This document shows positions 14,923 through 21,011 of a DNA stretch of 26,408 bases, piece after piece. The notes below the pieces were generated by a model that saw nothing but the letters and a program-made list of their open reading frames with translations, did no database searches and was not told the origin of the DNA. Where the stretch lies: the IMG/VR virus record IMGVR_UViG_3300025687_004890, positions 1-26,408 of that record; one strand, 5' to 3'. Made by a program: the position numbers and the translations under genes. The stretch comes from a virus. Numbering within the stretch: position 1 is the first letter of the stretch; every line of letters starts with the position of its first letter.

Positions 14923-15132
14923 ATGTCTAAGAAGACTTATAATAATCCTCGTGTATCCCAGGTATTCAATGACTTAGAGTCTTATCTGGATTTCTGTCGC
15001 TCATATGGATATCGTTTTAACGAAAGTGATTTATACAATATGCAATCGTATCCATTCCAGCAATTCAATAAATTCCGTCAAGGAAAGAACTTCAAGGACC
15101 AATGGGCAGTTGACGCTCGCCGTATTCGATAA
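14923..15132 (+). CDS. Small conserved phage hypothetical
   Basis: The 69-residue basic protein is preceded by AAGAGA at a workable distance. The sequence RVSQVFNDLESYLDFCRSYGYRFNESDLYN, then FNKFRQGKNFKDQWAVDARRI, resembles a small protein often seen in marine T4-like phages, of unknown function. It is predicted helical with a basic C-terminal half. It overlaps the next gene by TAATG. Confidence 0.72.
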   Translation: MSKKTYNNPRVSQVFNDLESYLDFCRSYGYRFNESDLYNMQSYPFQQFNKFRQGKNFKDQWAVDARRIR

Positions 15133-15749
15133 TGGAACAACAAGCGTTTGATGCATTCAGGAATTTTTTTAAATCACCAATTTACCGTTCGCCAAACAGT
15201 AAATTAGTGTATATTCCTGTATTAAAAAATGCCAGTTCATATTATGACTGGGTATTTTCACAGGCTAATTGGACAGAGATACAGTACAAAGATATACACC
15301 CAGACGAAGATTATCTTTTTGGGTTTATATCTGAACCAATGACAAGATATGTTAAAGGTGTTGTACAAGACATGATATCACACGGATCGGAAAATATTCT
15401 ATGCAATATGTTAGGTGTGAAATTTTGGGAATTTGCTCCTATTTTAGGAATTCACAGCGTACCAATGACTGTCATATACCCCGAGTTATATAATAAAATT
15501 AACTGGATTCCTCTCGACCACCGTAAAATAAACGCAAAAGAAGTTTTACAAGACATTCTGAATACACACGGAGAACAATCAGTTCAACTTCCGCAGGAAA
15601 GAATGAATTCAGCGGCACCGTGGCAAAAACGATTGTACGATGATATTGGACCAAAGTTTTATGGAGCCGGCCATACTTGGTTTAAAATACTATATCCGGA
15701 TGAATATCCATTATATCAAAAGTCTATAGATCAATATCTTAATAATTAA
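15132..15749 (+). CDS. Sulfotransferase-like protein (tentative)
   Basis: In this 205-residue protein, KLVYIPVLKNASSYYDWVF near residue 25 resembles the sulfotransferase 5'-PAPS loop (hxYIPxxKxAGSS). FGFISEPMTRYVKGVVQDM at about 73-92 resembles the FxRDPxxRxxS 3'-phosphate segment. The C terminus YDDIGPKFYGAGHTWFKILYPDEYPLYQ recalls the YxxDxxLY end of such enzymes. If active it would transfer sulfate from PAPS to a sugar or small acceptor. It stands just upstream of a glycosyltransferase, epimerase and aminotransferase, which fits glycan decoration. The match is partial. Confidence 0.5.
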   Translation: MEQQAFDAFRNFFKSPIYRSPNSKLVYIPVLKNASSYYDWVFSQANWTEIQYKDIHPDEDYLFGFISEPMTRYVKGVVQDMISHGSENILCNMLGVKFWEFAPILGIHSVPMTVIYPELYNKINWIPLDHRKINAKEVLQDILNTHGEQSVQLPQERMNSAAPWQKRLYDDIGPKFYGAGHTWFKILYPDEYPLYQKSIDQYLNN

Positions 15750-15750
15750 C

Positions 15751-16128
15751 ATGTTTTACATTATACATAATACCGGCAATACCGCCGGCGGGACACAGCT
15801 AGCAGAGCAATTAAGAAATATTTACGGCGAGACACATGTAGCAGATGTTTGTGCTGATGATACTTCTGTCCCTGATAGCAGTGATGCTGGACATTATTGG
15901 ACGGCGGCACAAGTATTAATGAAATTATGTGATATGTATGCCGACGATGTCATTAAAACAGGCGATACAATTATCTTTACATGGTTCCATGATCCTAACG
16001 CTAGACTTGTAAATGACCTAAATATCAGCTATAATGTACAACCTAACATGTACTGGTATACATTCGAAGGCACTGGTGTTTGGGAGTTAAGCTCTCACAA
16101 ATTTATGAAACTTGAGGAATTAGCGTAA
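15751..16128 (+). CDS. Hypothetical 125-residue protein beside the glycosyltransferase
   Basis: It begins one nucleotide after the previous stop and overlaps the glycosyltransferase by TAATG. MFYIIHNTGNTAGGTQLAEQLRN looks like a beta strand, a Gly-rich turn and a helix, as at the start of a nucleotide-sugar or Rossmann-type domain, but the protein is too short for a full GT-B half. GDTIIFTWFHDPNARL is another strand-turn. I do not recognise the family. A partner or accessory to the glycosyltransferase is suggested only by coupling. Confidence 0.68.
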   Translation: MFYIIHNTGNTAGGTQLAEQLRNIYGETHVADVCADDTSVPDSSDAGHYWTAAQVLMKLCDMYADDVIKTGDTIIFTWFHDPNARLVNDLNISYNVQPNMYWYTFEGTGVWELSSHKFMKLEELA

Positions 16129-17312
16129 TGCGTAAATTATTTTATATGGGTTTGGAAAGTTATCAAGCTCGTTACACATATCAATTAACAGACTGGAACG
16201 AACGTGTATTTAAACGTCGCGGTATTGATTATGTAATTGTTCCAGGCGAAACTATTGACGATACTAAAGCAATTTCCGTAGGGCAGGTACTCGACGCACA
16301 CGGACGTTCATACTTTGGTATGAGCCAAATGATGAATCTTGTACAGATGATGCGTAACGGCGAGTGCAGCGGCGAGGATGCAGTCTTCTTTGAAGATATG
16401 TTCCAACCCGGTATTGAAAGTTTGCCGTATATCATGTGCCAGATTCCAGAGAAGGATCGTCCGCAGATTTATGTGCGTTGTTTAGCACAAGCAATCGATC
16501 CAGATGACTTTGTACACGTTTGGGGCATGAGTAAATGGATGAGTCTTTACGAACAAATGGTAAATGAAATTCCAAATGTTCATGTTCTTTCATCAAATGA
16601 GGAAATGGTAGCACATCAGCGTATTGCTAACTGGTCAGCACCCATTTACAATATTTCAGGACTTGCGTTCGGTAAGGAAGAAGTACAAAGTCGTGTAGAA
16701 AGTATTAAACCATTTGCAGAACGTGCAAATCGTGTAGTATTTGCAGCACGTTGGGATCAGGAAAAGCAGCCAGATTTCTTTATGGATATCGTAGAAGAAC
16801 TCTCAGGACTGGGTACAGAATTTGCTGTGCTACAAGGTGGTCCATTACGTTCTAACAATCCTAAGTATATTGAACGTGCAAAGGATCTTGAACGTCAAGG
16901 TAAACTGTGCATCTACGAAAATCTTTCAAAGAATGATTATTATGCTATCCTAAACGACAGCCGTGTACTGTTTAACTGTGCATTGCAGGATTGGGTATCT
17001 AACACAGTGAGCGAAGCAGACGCACTAGGGTGTAATGTAGTATATCCTGCTTACCGCAGTTTCCCAGAAACATTTGCCAATGATTATACTCGCTTGTATA
17101 CTCCGTGGAGCAAAGCCGATGCATTGGCTAAGATTGCAGCAGGCCTAGAAAAGCCAAGCTCAAACATGGGCAAGATTTCAGATTGGACAGATGGCACCGT
17201 GGACCGTATTGTAGATATTATCGAAGGTAAGGGCGAGCAATGGAACCGAGCAGGCATCCGCTATCGCGATCATGTTGCAGAATCAAAATATGAAGTTAAA
17301 GAACACTGGTAA
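16128..17312 (+). CDS. GT-B glycosyltransferase
   Basis: In this 394-residue protein the C-terminal half matches glycosyltransferase group 1/GT4. RVVFAARWDQEKQPDFFMDIVEEL (about 202-225) is the inter-domain start of the donor domain. LSKNDYYAILNDSRVLFNCALQDWVSNTVSEADALGCNVVYPAY holds the acidic residue and Gly-rich strand that bind the sugar nucleotide. The N-terminal half is the less conserved acceptor domain. No membrane segment is visible. The next gene is a GalE-like epimerase that could supply its donor. The acceptor (modified DNA, virion protein or host surface glycan) is unknown. Confidence 0.82.
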   Translation: MRKLFYMGLESYQARYTYQLTDWNERVFKRRGIDYVIVPGETIDDTKAISVGQVLDAHGRSYFGMSQMMNLVQMMRNGECSGEDAVFFEDMFQPGIESLPYIMCQIPEKDRPQIYVRCLAQAIDPDDFVHVWGMSKWMSLYEQMVNEIPNVHVLSSNEEMVAHQRIANWSAPIYNISGLAFGKEEVQSRVESIKPFAERANRVVFAARWDQEKQPDFFMDIVEELSGLGTEFAVLQGGPLRSNNPKYIERAKDLERQGKLCIYENLSKNDYYAILNDSRVLFNCALQDWVSNTVSEADALGCNVVYPAYRSFPETFANDYTRLYTPWSKADALAKIAAGLEKPSSNMGKISDWTDGTVDRIVDIIEGKGEQWNRAGIRYRDHVAESKYEVKEHW

Positions 17313-17313
17313 T

Positions 17314-18303
17314 ATGGATCTTGAAGGTTTAACTATTTGCGTTACTGGTGGCGCTGGTTTTGTTGGAAGCCACACCGCAAAAACACTTAAAGCAGCAGGT
17401 GCTCGTGTAATTGTTCTTGACCGTAGACGCTTGCCACTACCAGACACCATTTATGATCAGTTCTTGCACGATGATTTTGCTGAAGAACGTGTACTAGATT
17501 ATTTACAAGGTATGAACGTTGACGGGTTTGTTCACTGTGCAGGAACAAGCCTAGTAGGTCCTTCCATTAAAAACCCAAGCGAATACTATAATAACAATGT
17601 TTTAAAGAACATTCAGTTCTTAGATCACTTAAAGGAATGGAAACGTAAACCGTTCATTGTATTTTCAAGTTCAGCAGCAACATATGGTAATCCAGTGAAC
17701 ATTCCTATTAAAGAAACAGACCCGCAGTTACCGATTAACCCTTACGGCGAAACTAAACTTATTATGGAAAAATTATTGCGTGACTATGATCGTGCGTATA
17801 ATATTCGCAGTTATAGTTTACGATATTTTAATGCCTGCGGAGCGGATGTATGGGGTACAGAACTTGGTCCAGAAGACGGTGATACTCATATTATTCCTCG
17901 ATTGTTTACCAATAATCCTTTCCACCTTTTTGGCGATGATTACAATACGCCCGATGGCACTTGCGTCAGGGATTATATTCACGTTAGCGACCTTGCATTA
18001 GCACATTGTAAAGCTGTAGAAGCATTGTCCGGAAGTGAAATTAATTTTCCGCACGGGCGACCAAGTGCATGTTATAACTTAGGAACAAATACAGGTATTA
18101 GTAATCGAGAGCTTATCGAAGCATACAAAAAATATGTAGGAGAACTTACAGTTATCACAGGACCACGAAGAGAAGGTGATCCAGACGAATTAGTAGCCGA
18201 CGGCAAACAATTTCAACTTGATCACCACTGGAAACCTGCATATAGCGATCTAGAGACCATTATTACTAGTACAAAAGCATGGTACGATAAGCATGGCGTT
18301 TGA
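17314..18303 (+). CDS. NAD-dependent sugar epimerase (GalE-like)
   Basis: This 329-residue extended SDR has GGAGFVGSH at 12-20 as the NAD-binding loop, SSSAATYG at 118-125 with the catalytic Ser/Thr, and YGETK with Y144 and K148. YFNACGAD...HIIPRLF is typical of UDP-glucose 4-epimerase relatives. I chose ATG 17314 rather than the in-frame ATG at 17272, because the latter adds 14 non-family residues and runs 41 nt into the glycosyltransferase gene. It probably converts an NDP-hexose for the adjacent glycosyltransferase. The exact sugar is not determined, since related dehydratases share these motifs. Confidence 0.88.
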   Translation: MDLEGLTICVTGGAGFVGSHTAKTLKAAGARVIVLDRRRLPLPDTIYDQFLHDDFAEERVLDYLQGMNVDGFVHCAGTSLVGPSIKNPSEYYNNNVLKNIQFLDHLKEWKRKPFIVFSSSAATYGNPVNIPIKETDPQLPINPYGETKLIMEKLLRDYDRAYNIRSYSLRYFNACGADVWGTELGPEDGDTHIIPRLFTNNPFHLFGDDYNTPDGTCVRDYIHVSDLALAHCKAVEALSGSEINFPHGRPSACYNLGTNTGISNRELIEAYKKYVGELTVITGPRREGDPDELVADGKQFQLDHHWKPAYSDLETIITSTKAWYDKHGV

Positions 18304-18889
18304 TGCAATTTTAAAATTTGAACAAGCTCTGGCATCATACACAGGTGCTCCGTATGCTATCATGACTGATTGTTGCACCCATGCCATTGAATTATGTTTA
18401 CGTTACGAACAACCTAAGATCGTAGTGCTTACGCCTTTTACTTATTTAAGCGTACCAATGATAATGCACAAACTAGACATTCCATATGAGTATATTAACG
18501 ACAATGCGTACTGGATCGGCGAATACAGGCTAATTGGATCGCGTATTTGGGATAGTGCCAGAAGACTTGAAAAAGACATGTACGAACCCAACACAATGAA
18601 ATGTTTATCTTTTGGGTATTCTAAACCTTTAGAAATTGGGCACGGTGGTGCTATATTGTTAGACGACGAAAAAGCATACAACAAACTAATTCGTATGCGT
18701 TATGATGGTCGCGACCTAAATATTAGTCCATGGTCAGAACAAGTAACCTTTGAAGTTGGATATCATTATAGGCCAACAATTGAGGATGCTAACCGTGGGT
18801 TAGCATTACTAGAAGAATATAAAAAGAAAGATGATACTGATCCTGTATATGTGCAATATCCTGATTGTCGTCTAATTAATATTGAATAA
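18293..18889 (+). CDS. Compact DegT/StrS-like PLP aminotransferase
   Basis: The protein has 198 residues, about half the usual 370. YTGAPYAIMTDCCTHAIELCL matches the N-terminal G/T-rich substrate loop, TPFTYLSVPMIM the next strand-helix, IWDSARRLEKDMY with D87 the pyridine-N contact, and LSFGYSKPLEIGHGGAILLDD contains K111 at the PLP Schiff-base position. The C-terminal small domain is largely missing. The core looks intact, so a minimal enzyme or a PLP-binding relic are both possible. It overlaps the epimerase by 11 nt, suggesting amino-sugar formation. Short versions occur in other marine phages as I recall, so this is probably not a recent truncation. Confidence 0.72.
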   Translation: MAFDAILKFEQALASYTGAPYAIMTDCCTHAIELCLRYEQPKIVVLTPFTYLSVPMIMHKLDIPYEYINDNAYWIGEYRLIGSRIWDSARRLEKDMYEPNTMKCLSFGYSKPLEIGHGGAILLDDEKAYNKLIRMRYDGRDLNISPWSEQVTFEVGYHYRPTIEDANRGLALLEEYKKKDDTDPVYVQYPDCRLINIE

Positions 18890-18891
18890 CA

Positions 18892-18920
18892 TTGACAATT
18901 ATCTAAATAAAGTGTATAAT
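18892..18920 (+). promoter_or_regulatory. Consensus sigma70-type promoter with embedded CTAAATA
   Basis: TTGACA (18892-18897), 17 nt and TATAAT (18915-18920) are exact consensus. CTAAATA lies at 18903-18909 in the spacer, as in the promoter at 9884. The leader carries CGGAG at 18954-18958 before ATG 18965. It drives folE and the queD-like gene. Confidence 0.85.
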
Positions 18921-18932
18921 ACATCATGTATT

Positions 18933-18948
18933 AAGACATCCTCGTCTT
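18933..18948 (+). other. Leader stem-loop upstream of folE
   Basis: AAGAC and GTCTT pair around ATCCTC, just after the expected transcription start. The 5-bp stem is short; it may stabilise the 5' end. It does not match the preQ1-I or tetrahydrofolate riboswitch consensus as I know them. Confidence 0.3.
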
Positions 18949-18964
18949 TAACTCGGAGAAATAA

Positions 18965-19648
18965 ATGAAAAAGTACGAAGAAATTATTGAACGCTGCAAA
19001 TCTGCAGACAAACGTTACTGGGCAGGTGATAATATTTCACGTCTAATCCAATCAGGTGAAAAAGAACAACTAATCGATGAAGCAACAGAAGCATTTGAAA
19101 CTGTACTTGATACATTGATTATTGATAGACACAACGATCCTAACTCAAAAGGCACGGCACGCCGTCTTGCTAAAATGTACTTTAATGAGATTATGGCAGG
19201 ACGTTATGAACACGCTCCGGACGCAACAGCATTTCCAAATGACTCAGAAGATCGTTATGAAGGTATGCTTGTTGTTCGTTCAGAACTTAAATCAATGTGT
19301 TCACACCATCACCAGCCAGTAACTGGCACAGCATATATTGGCATTATCGCTGCTGAAAAGTTAATTGGATTGAGCAAGTATACACGTATTGCACAGTGGT
19401 GCGCACGTCGTGGTACATTGCAAGAAGAACTTGCTAATGACATTGCTCGCGAGATTAAGAAAGCAACTGGCGCTAAGGACTTAGGTGTTTACATTCAAGC
19501 CACGCATGGTTGTTGCGAGAATCGCGGCATTATGGCACACAGTAGTCTTACACAGACAACTGTCCTCGAAGGCTCATTTAAGACTGATCCAGGTACTAAG
19601 AAAGAGTTCTTTGATAACATTAAACTACAGCAAGAATTTGCTTGTTAA
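18965..19648 (+). CDS. folE: GTP cyclohydrolase I
   Basis: The 227-residue enzyme (E. coli FolE has 222) converts GTP to 7,8-dihydroneopterin triphosphate, the first step to tetrahydrofolate and to 7-deazaguanines. Zinc ligands are visible: C112 and H115 in SMCSHHHQPVTG, and C183 in ATHGCC. GLSKYTRI at 135-142 and QEELANDIA at 153-161 match the conserved core, and SKGTARRLAKMY at 61-72 corresponds to the DTPxRVAKMY motif. The gene has its own consensus promoter and is followed 9 nt later by a QueD homologue, pointing to the preQ0 route and DNA modification with the DpdA-like protein upstream. Confidence 0.95.
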   Translation: MKKYEEIIERCKSADKRYWAGDNISRLIQSGEKEQLIDEATEAFETVLDTLIIDRHNDPNSKGTARRLAKMYFNEIMAGRYEHAPDATAFPNDSEDRYEGMLVVRSELKSMCSHHHQPVTGTAYIGIIAAEKLIGLSKYTRIAQWCARRGTLQEELANDIAREIKKATGAKDLGVYIQATHGCCENRGIMAHSSLTQTTVLEGSFKTDPGTKKEFFDNIKLQQEFAC

Positions 19649-19657
19649 GGAGAAAAC

Positions 19658-20245
19658 ATGGGCGTTAAGGTAAAATCAACAAAAGTATATAGATATCTAC
19701 CTTGCGGTCACGCACAGTTCTTTGATCGTGAACCAGACGGTAGTCCAGGTGAATGTGCAAGTGTACACGGGTATGATCGTTCAGTAGAACTAACATTTGC
19801 CGGTGATATTGATGATATGGGCTGGATTGTTCCGTTTGGTGAACTAAAAGATGTTAAAACTTTTATCGAATACTATTTTGATCACGTAACTGTGCTGCCA
19901 GCAAATGATCCTAGGCTGGATCAGATTACAGCGGAAATGAAACAACCCGGTGGCATTTTGGGTACAGTTCGTGTACTGCCAAGCGGTGTAAGCATGGAAA
20001 TGAGTAGTTTGTTTATTTGGGAATGGGTCAATCAATATATCTTTAGTGTAACTGAAGGTCGTTGTTATGTAGAACGAGTGCGTGTTTACGAGCATGATCG
20101 CAATGATGCAATGATTGAAGTTGATCGTGAAACTGCTATCAAAGATGCAACACGCAAACTAGCAGCAGGCGAGGATATTCTTCCACTAATCAGTGAATGG
20201 TACTGGGAAGCACCTAAAGCTGCCGTAGCACGCATTGAATCATAA
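19658..20245 (+). CDS. queD: QueD/PTPS-like 6-carboxytetrahydropterin synthase homologue
   Basis: The 195-residue protein has a clean AAGGAG at 5 nt. H18 in LPCGHAQFF, C33 and H37 in ECASVHGY, WIVPFGELK at 56-64, FDH at 74-76 and VRVYEHD with E146 follow the QueD order (first His, catalytic Cys, HGH, DFxELK, DH, E). The third metal His of HGH is Tyr39 here. I recall HGY in a family of marine phage and cyanobacterial homologues, so it is a subfamily feature rather than a lesion. It would take the FolE product to 6-carboxytetrahydropterin for preQ0 synthesis. Activity with the altered metal site is unproven. Confidence 0.8.
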   Translation: MGVKVKSTKVYRYLPCGHAQFFDREPDGSPGECASVHGYDRSVELTFAGDIDDMGWIVPFGELKDVKTFIEYYFDHVTVLPANDPRLDQITAEMKQPGGILGTVRVLPSGVSMEMSSLFIWEWVNQYIFSVTEGRCYVERVRVYEHDRNDAMIEVDRETAIKDATRKLAAGEDILPLISEWYWEAPKAAVARIES

Positions 20246-20628
20246 TGTCCGATAATGATAAGCCATTGGGTTTCTGTGAGAATGCTAGAAGTCTAACCTA
20301 TCCAAGCAATGTAGGTGCTCCTGCTTTTACAGTACCCGATGTGCTTACTCATAAAACGGAAAAGACCAACAAGGCAGTTCATCAATTACAAACCAAGTTT
20401 GATGAACTAAAAGAAGAATACTTTCGACTAGTTGAACTAGCAGAAGACACTAGTTTGGTATATAACGCAGAGTACAATTTTGTTCCTGTAGTAGGCAAAA
20501 CATATCACTTATACGACAGTGAAAGAAAAATATTTCTAAGTATTATTGATCCAAAAGATTGGAGCAGCATGAAGCATCTAGGTAGTTTTCGATATACGTC
20601 TGATGCAACATGGGAGAGAATTGAATGA
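20245..20628 (+). CDS. DUF2452-like protein
   Basis: In this 127-residue protein, LTYPSNVGAPAFTVPD at the N terminus, a central helix (KTEKTNKAVHQLQTKFDELKEEYFRLVEL) and VYNAEYNFVPVVGKTYHLYDSERKIFLSIIDPKDW match the pattern I know as DUF2452, found in bacteria and marine phages with no known biochemical role. It overlaps the QueD-like gene by TAATG and the following small membrane gene by ATGA, so it is co-translated with both. Confidence 0.72.
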   Translation: MSDNDKPLGFCENARSLTYPSNVGAPAFTVPDVLTHKTEKTNKAVHQLQTKFDELKEEYFRLVELAEDTSLVYNAEYNFVPVVGKTYHLYDSERKIFLSIIDPKDWSSMKHLGSFRYTSDATWERIE

Positions 20629-20777
20629 AATGGGGGACTTGGTGTAAAACCTTAGGATCCAAAATTTCTGAGGATAAAAAAGAAGCAGATCATGCATGTT
20701 TGTTCAGAACTGTGTATACCGGTATAATGTTTGTTACCTGCTTCTTTATTATTGCTGGAGTCATACACCAATGGTGA
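20625..20777 (+). CDS. Small single-span membrane protein
   Basis: The 50-residue ORF has ATGA coupling to the DUF2452 gene. The N-terminal half is polar (KWGTWCKTLGSKISEDKKEADH). TGIMFVTCFFIIAGVI near the C terminus is one clear membrane helix, followed by HQW. The last codons overlap the next lipoprotein start. With the helix at the C-terminal end there is no periplasmic domain, so it is not a classical inner-membrane spanin; a holin-like or regulatory membrane peptide is possible. Confidence 0.6.
   Translation: MKWGTWCKTLGSKISEDKKEADHACLFRTVYTGIMFVTCFFIIAGVIHQW
20700..20728 (+). promoter_or_regulatory. Possible weak internal promoter
   Basis: TTGTTC, 17 nt and TATAAT (20723-20728) lie inside the small membrane gene. 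The -10 box overlaps the perfect 12-bp palindrome TATACCGGTATA (20715-20726), a possible operator. This could give separate control of the lipoprotein at 20771. Confidence 0.35.
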
Positions 20778-20911
20778 GAGTGCTAATTTTTAGTGCGATC
20801 GTGCTAGCAGTTAGTGCGTGCAGCATTACTTATTATGGGACTTATGTAGAACCAGGCGCAGAACCCTCTGGTCCCAAACTAATAATCAAACCAGCAGACG
20901 TAAGTCGTTGA
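20771..20911 (+). CDS. Small lipoprotein
   Basis: In the 46-residue protein, MVRVLIFSAIVLAVSAC is a short signal peptide ending in a lipobox (V-S-A-C, Cys17), so the mature product is about 30 residues, lipid-anchored and Pro-rich (YVEPGAEPSGPKLI). Size and composition resemble Rz1-type outer-membrane spanins and small phage exclusion lipoproteins such as T5 Llp, but no clear inner-membrane spanin partner is present here. I chose ATG 20771, which overlaps the previous gene; the alternative reading from 20696 adds 25 residues in front of the signal peptide. A terminator follows immediately. Confidence 0.65.
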   Translation: MVRVLIFSAIVLAVSACSITYYGTYVEPGAEPSGPKLIIKPADVSR

Positions 20912-20922
20912 TTTTACACCCT

Positions 20923-20951
20923 AAAAATCCGCTTGACACAGCGGATTTTTT
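20923..20951 (+). terminator. Rho-independent terminator enclosing a promoter -35 box
   Basis: AAAAATCCGC (20923-20932) pairs with GCGGATTTTT (20941-20950) and a T tract follows. The 8-nt loop is TTGACACA, so the -35 box of the next promoter is the loop itself. It separates the lipoprotein operon from the subtilase gene. Confidence 0.88.
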
Positions 20952-20960
20952 ATGTATAAT
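20933..20960 (+). promoter_or_regulatory. Sigma70-type promoter of the subtilase gene
   Basis: TTGACA (20933-20938), 16 nt and TATAAT (20955-20960). The -35 box sits in the loop of the terminator and its downstream arm forms the spacer. Leader of about 45 nt, AGGAG at 21000-21004, ATG at 21012. Confidence 0.82.
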
Positions 20961-21011
20961 ATGCATTGTAAGTAAAACTTTTTAACCCATCCACTACATA
21001 GGAGAACTAGG

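Noticed and set aside
17272-17313. Extended start of the epimerase at ATG 17272
   Set aside because: It overlaps the glycosyltransferase by 41 nt and adds 14 residues before the family start; ATG 17314 places the GGAGFVGSH loop correctly.
18921-18964. preQ1 or tetrahydrofolate riboswitch before folE
   Set aside because: Only a short stem-loop is present; the conserved preQ1-I loop and A-rich tail, and the THF core, are not visible in about 45 nt.
20696-20770. Longer form of the small lipoprotein beginning at 20696
   Set aside because: The extension would put 25 residues in front of the signal peptide; ATG 20771 gives a normal lipoprotein signal.
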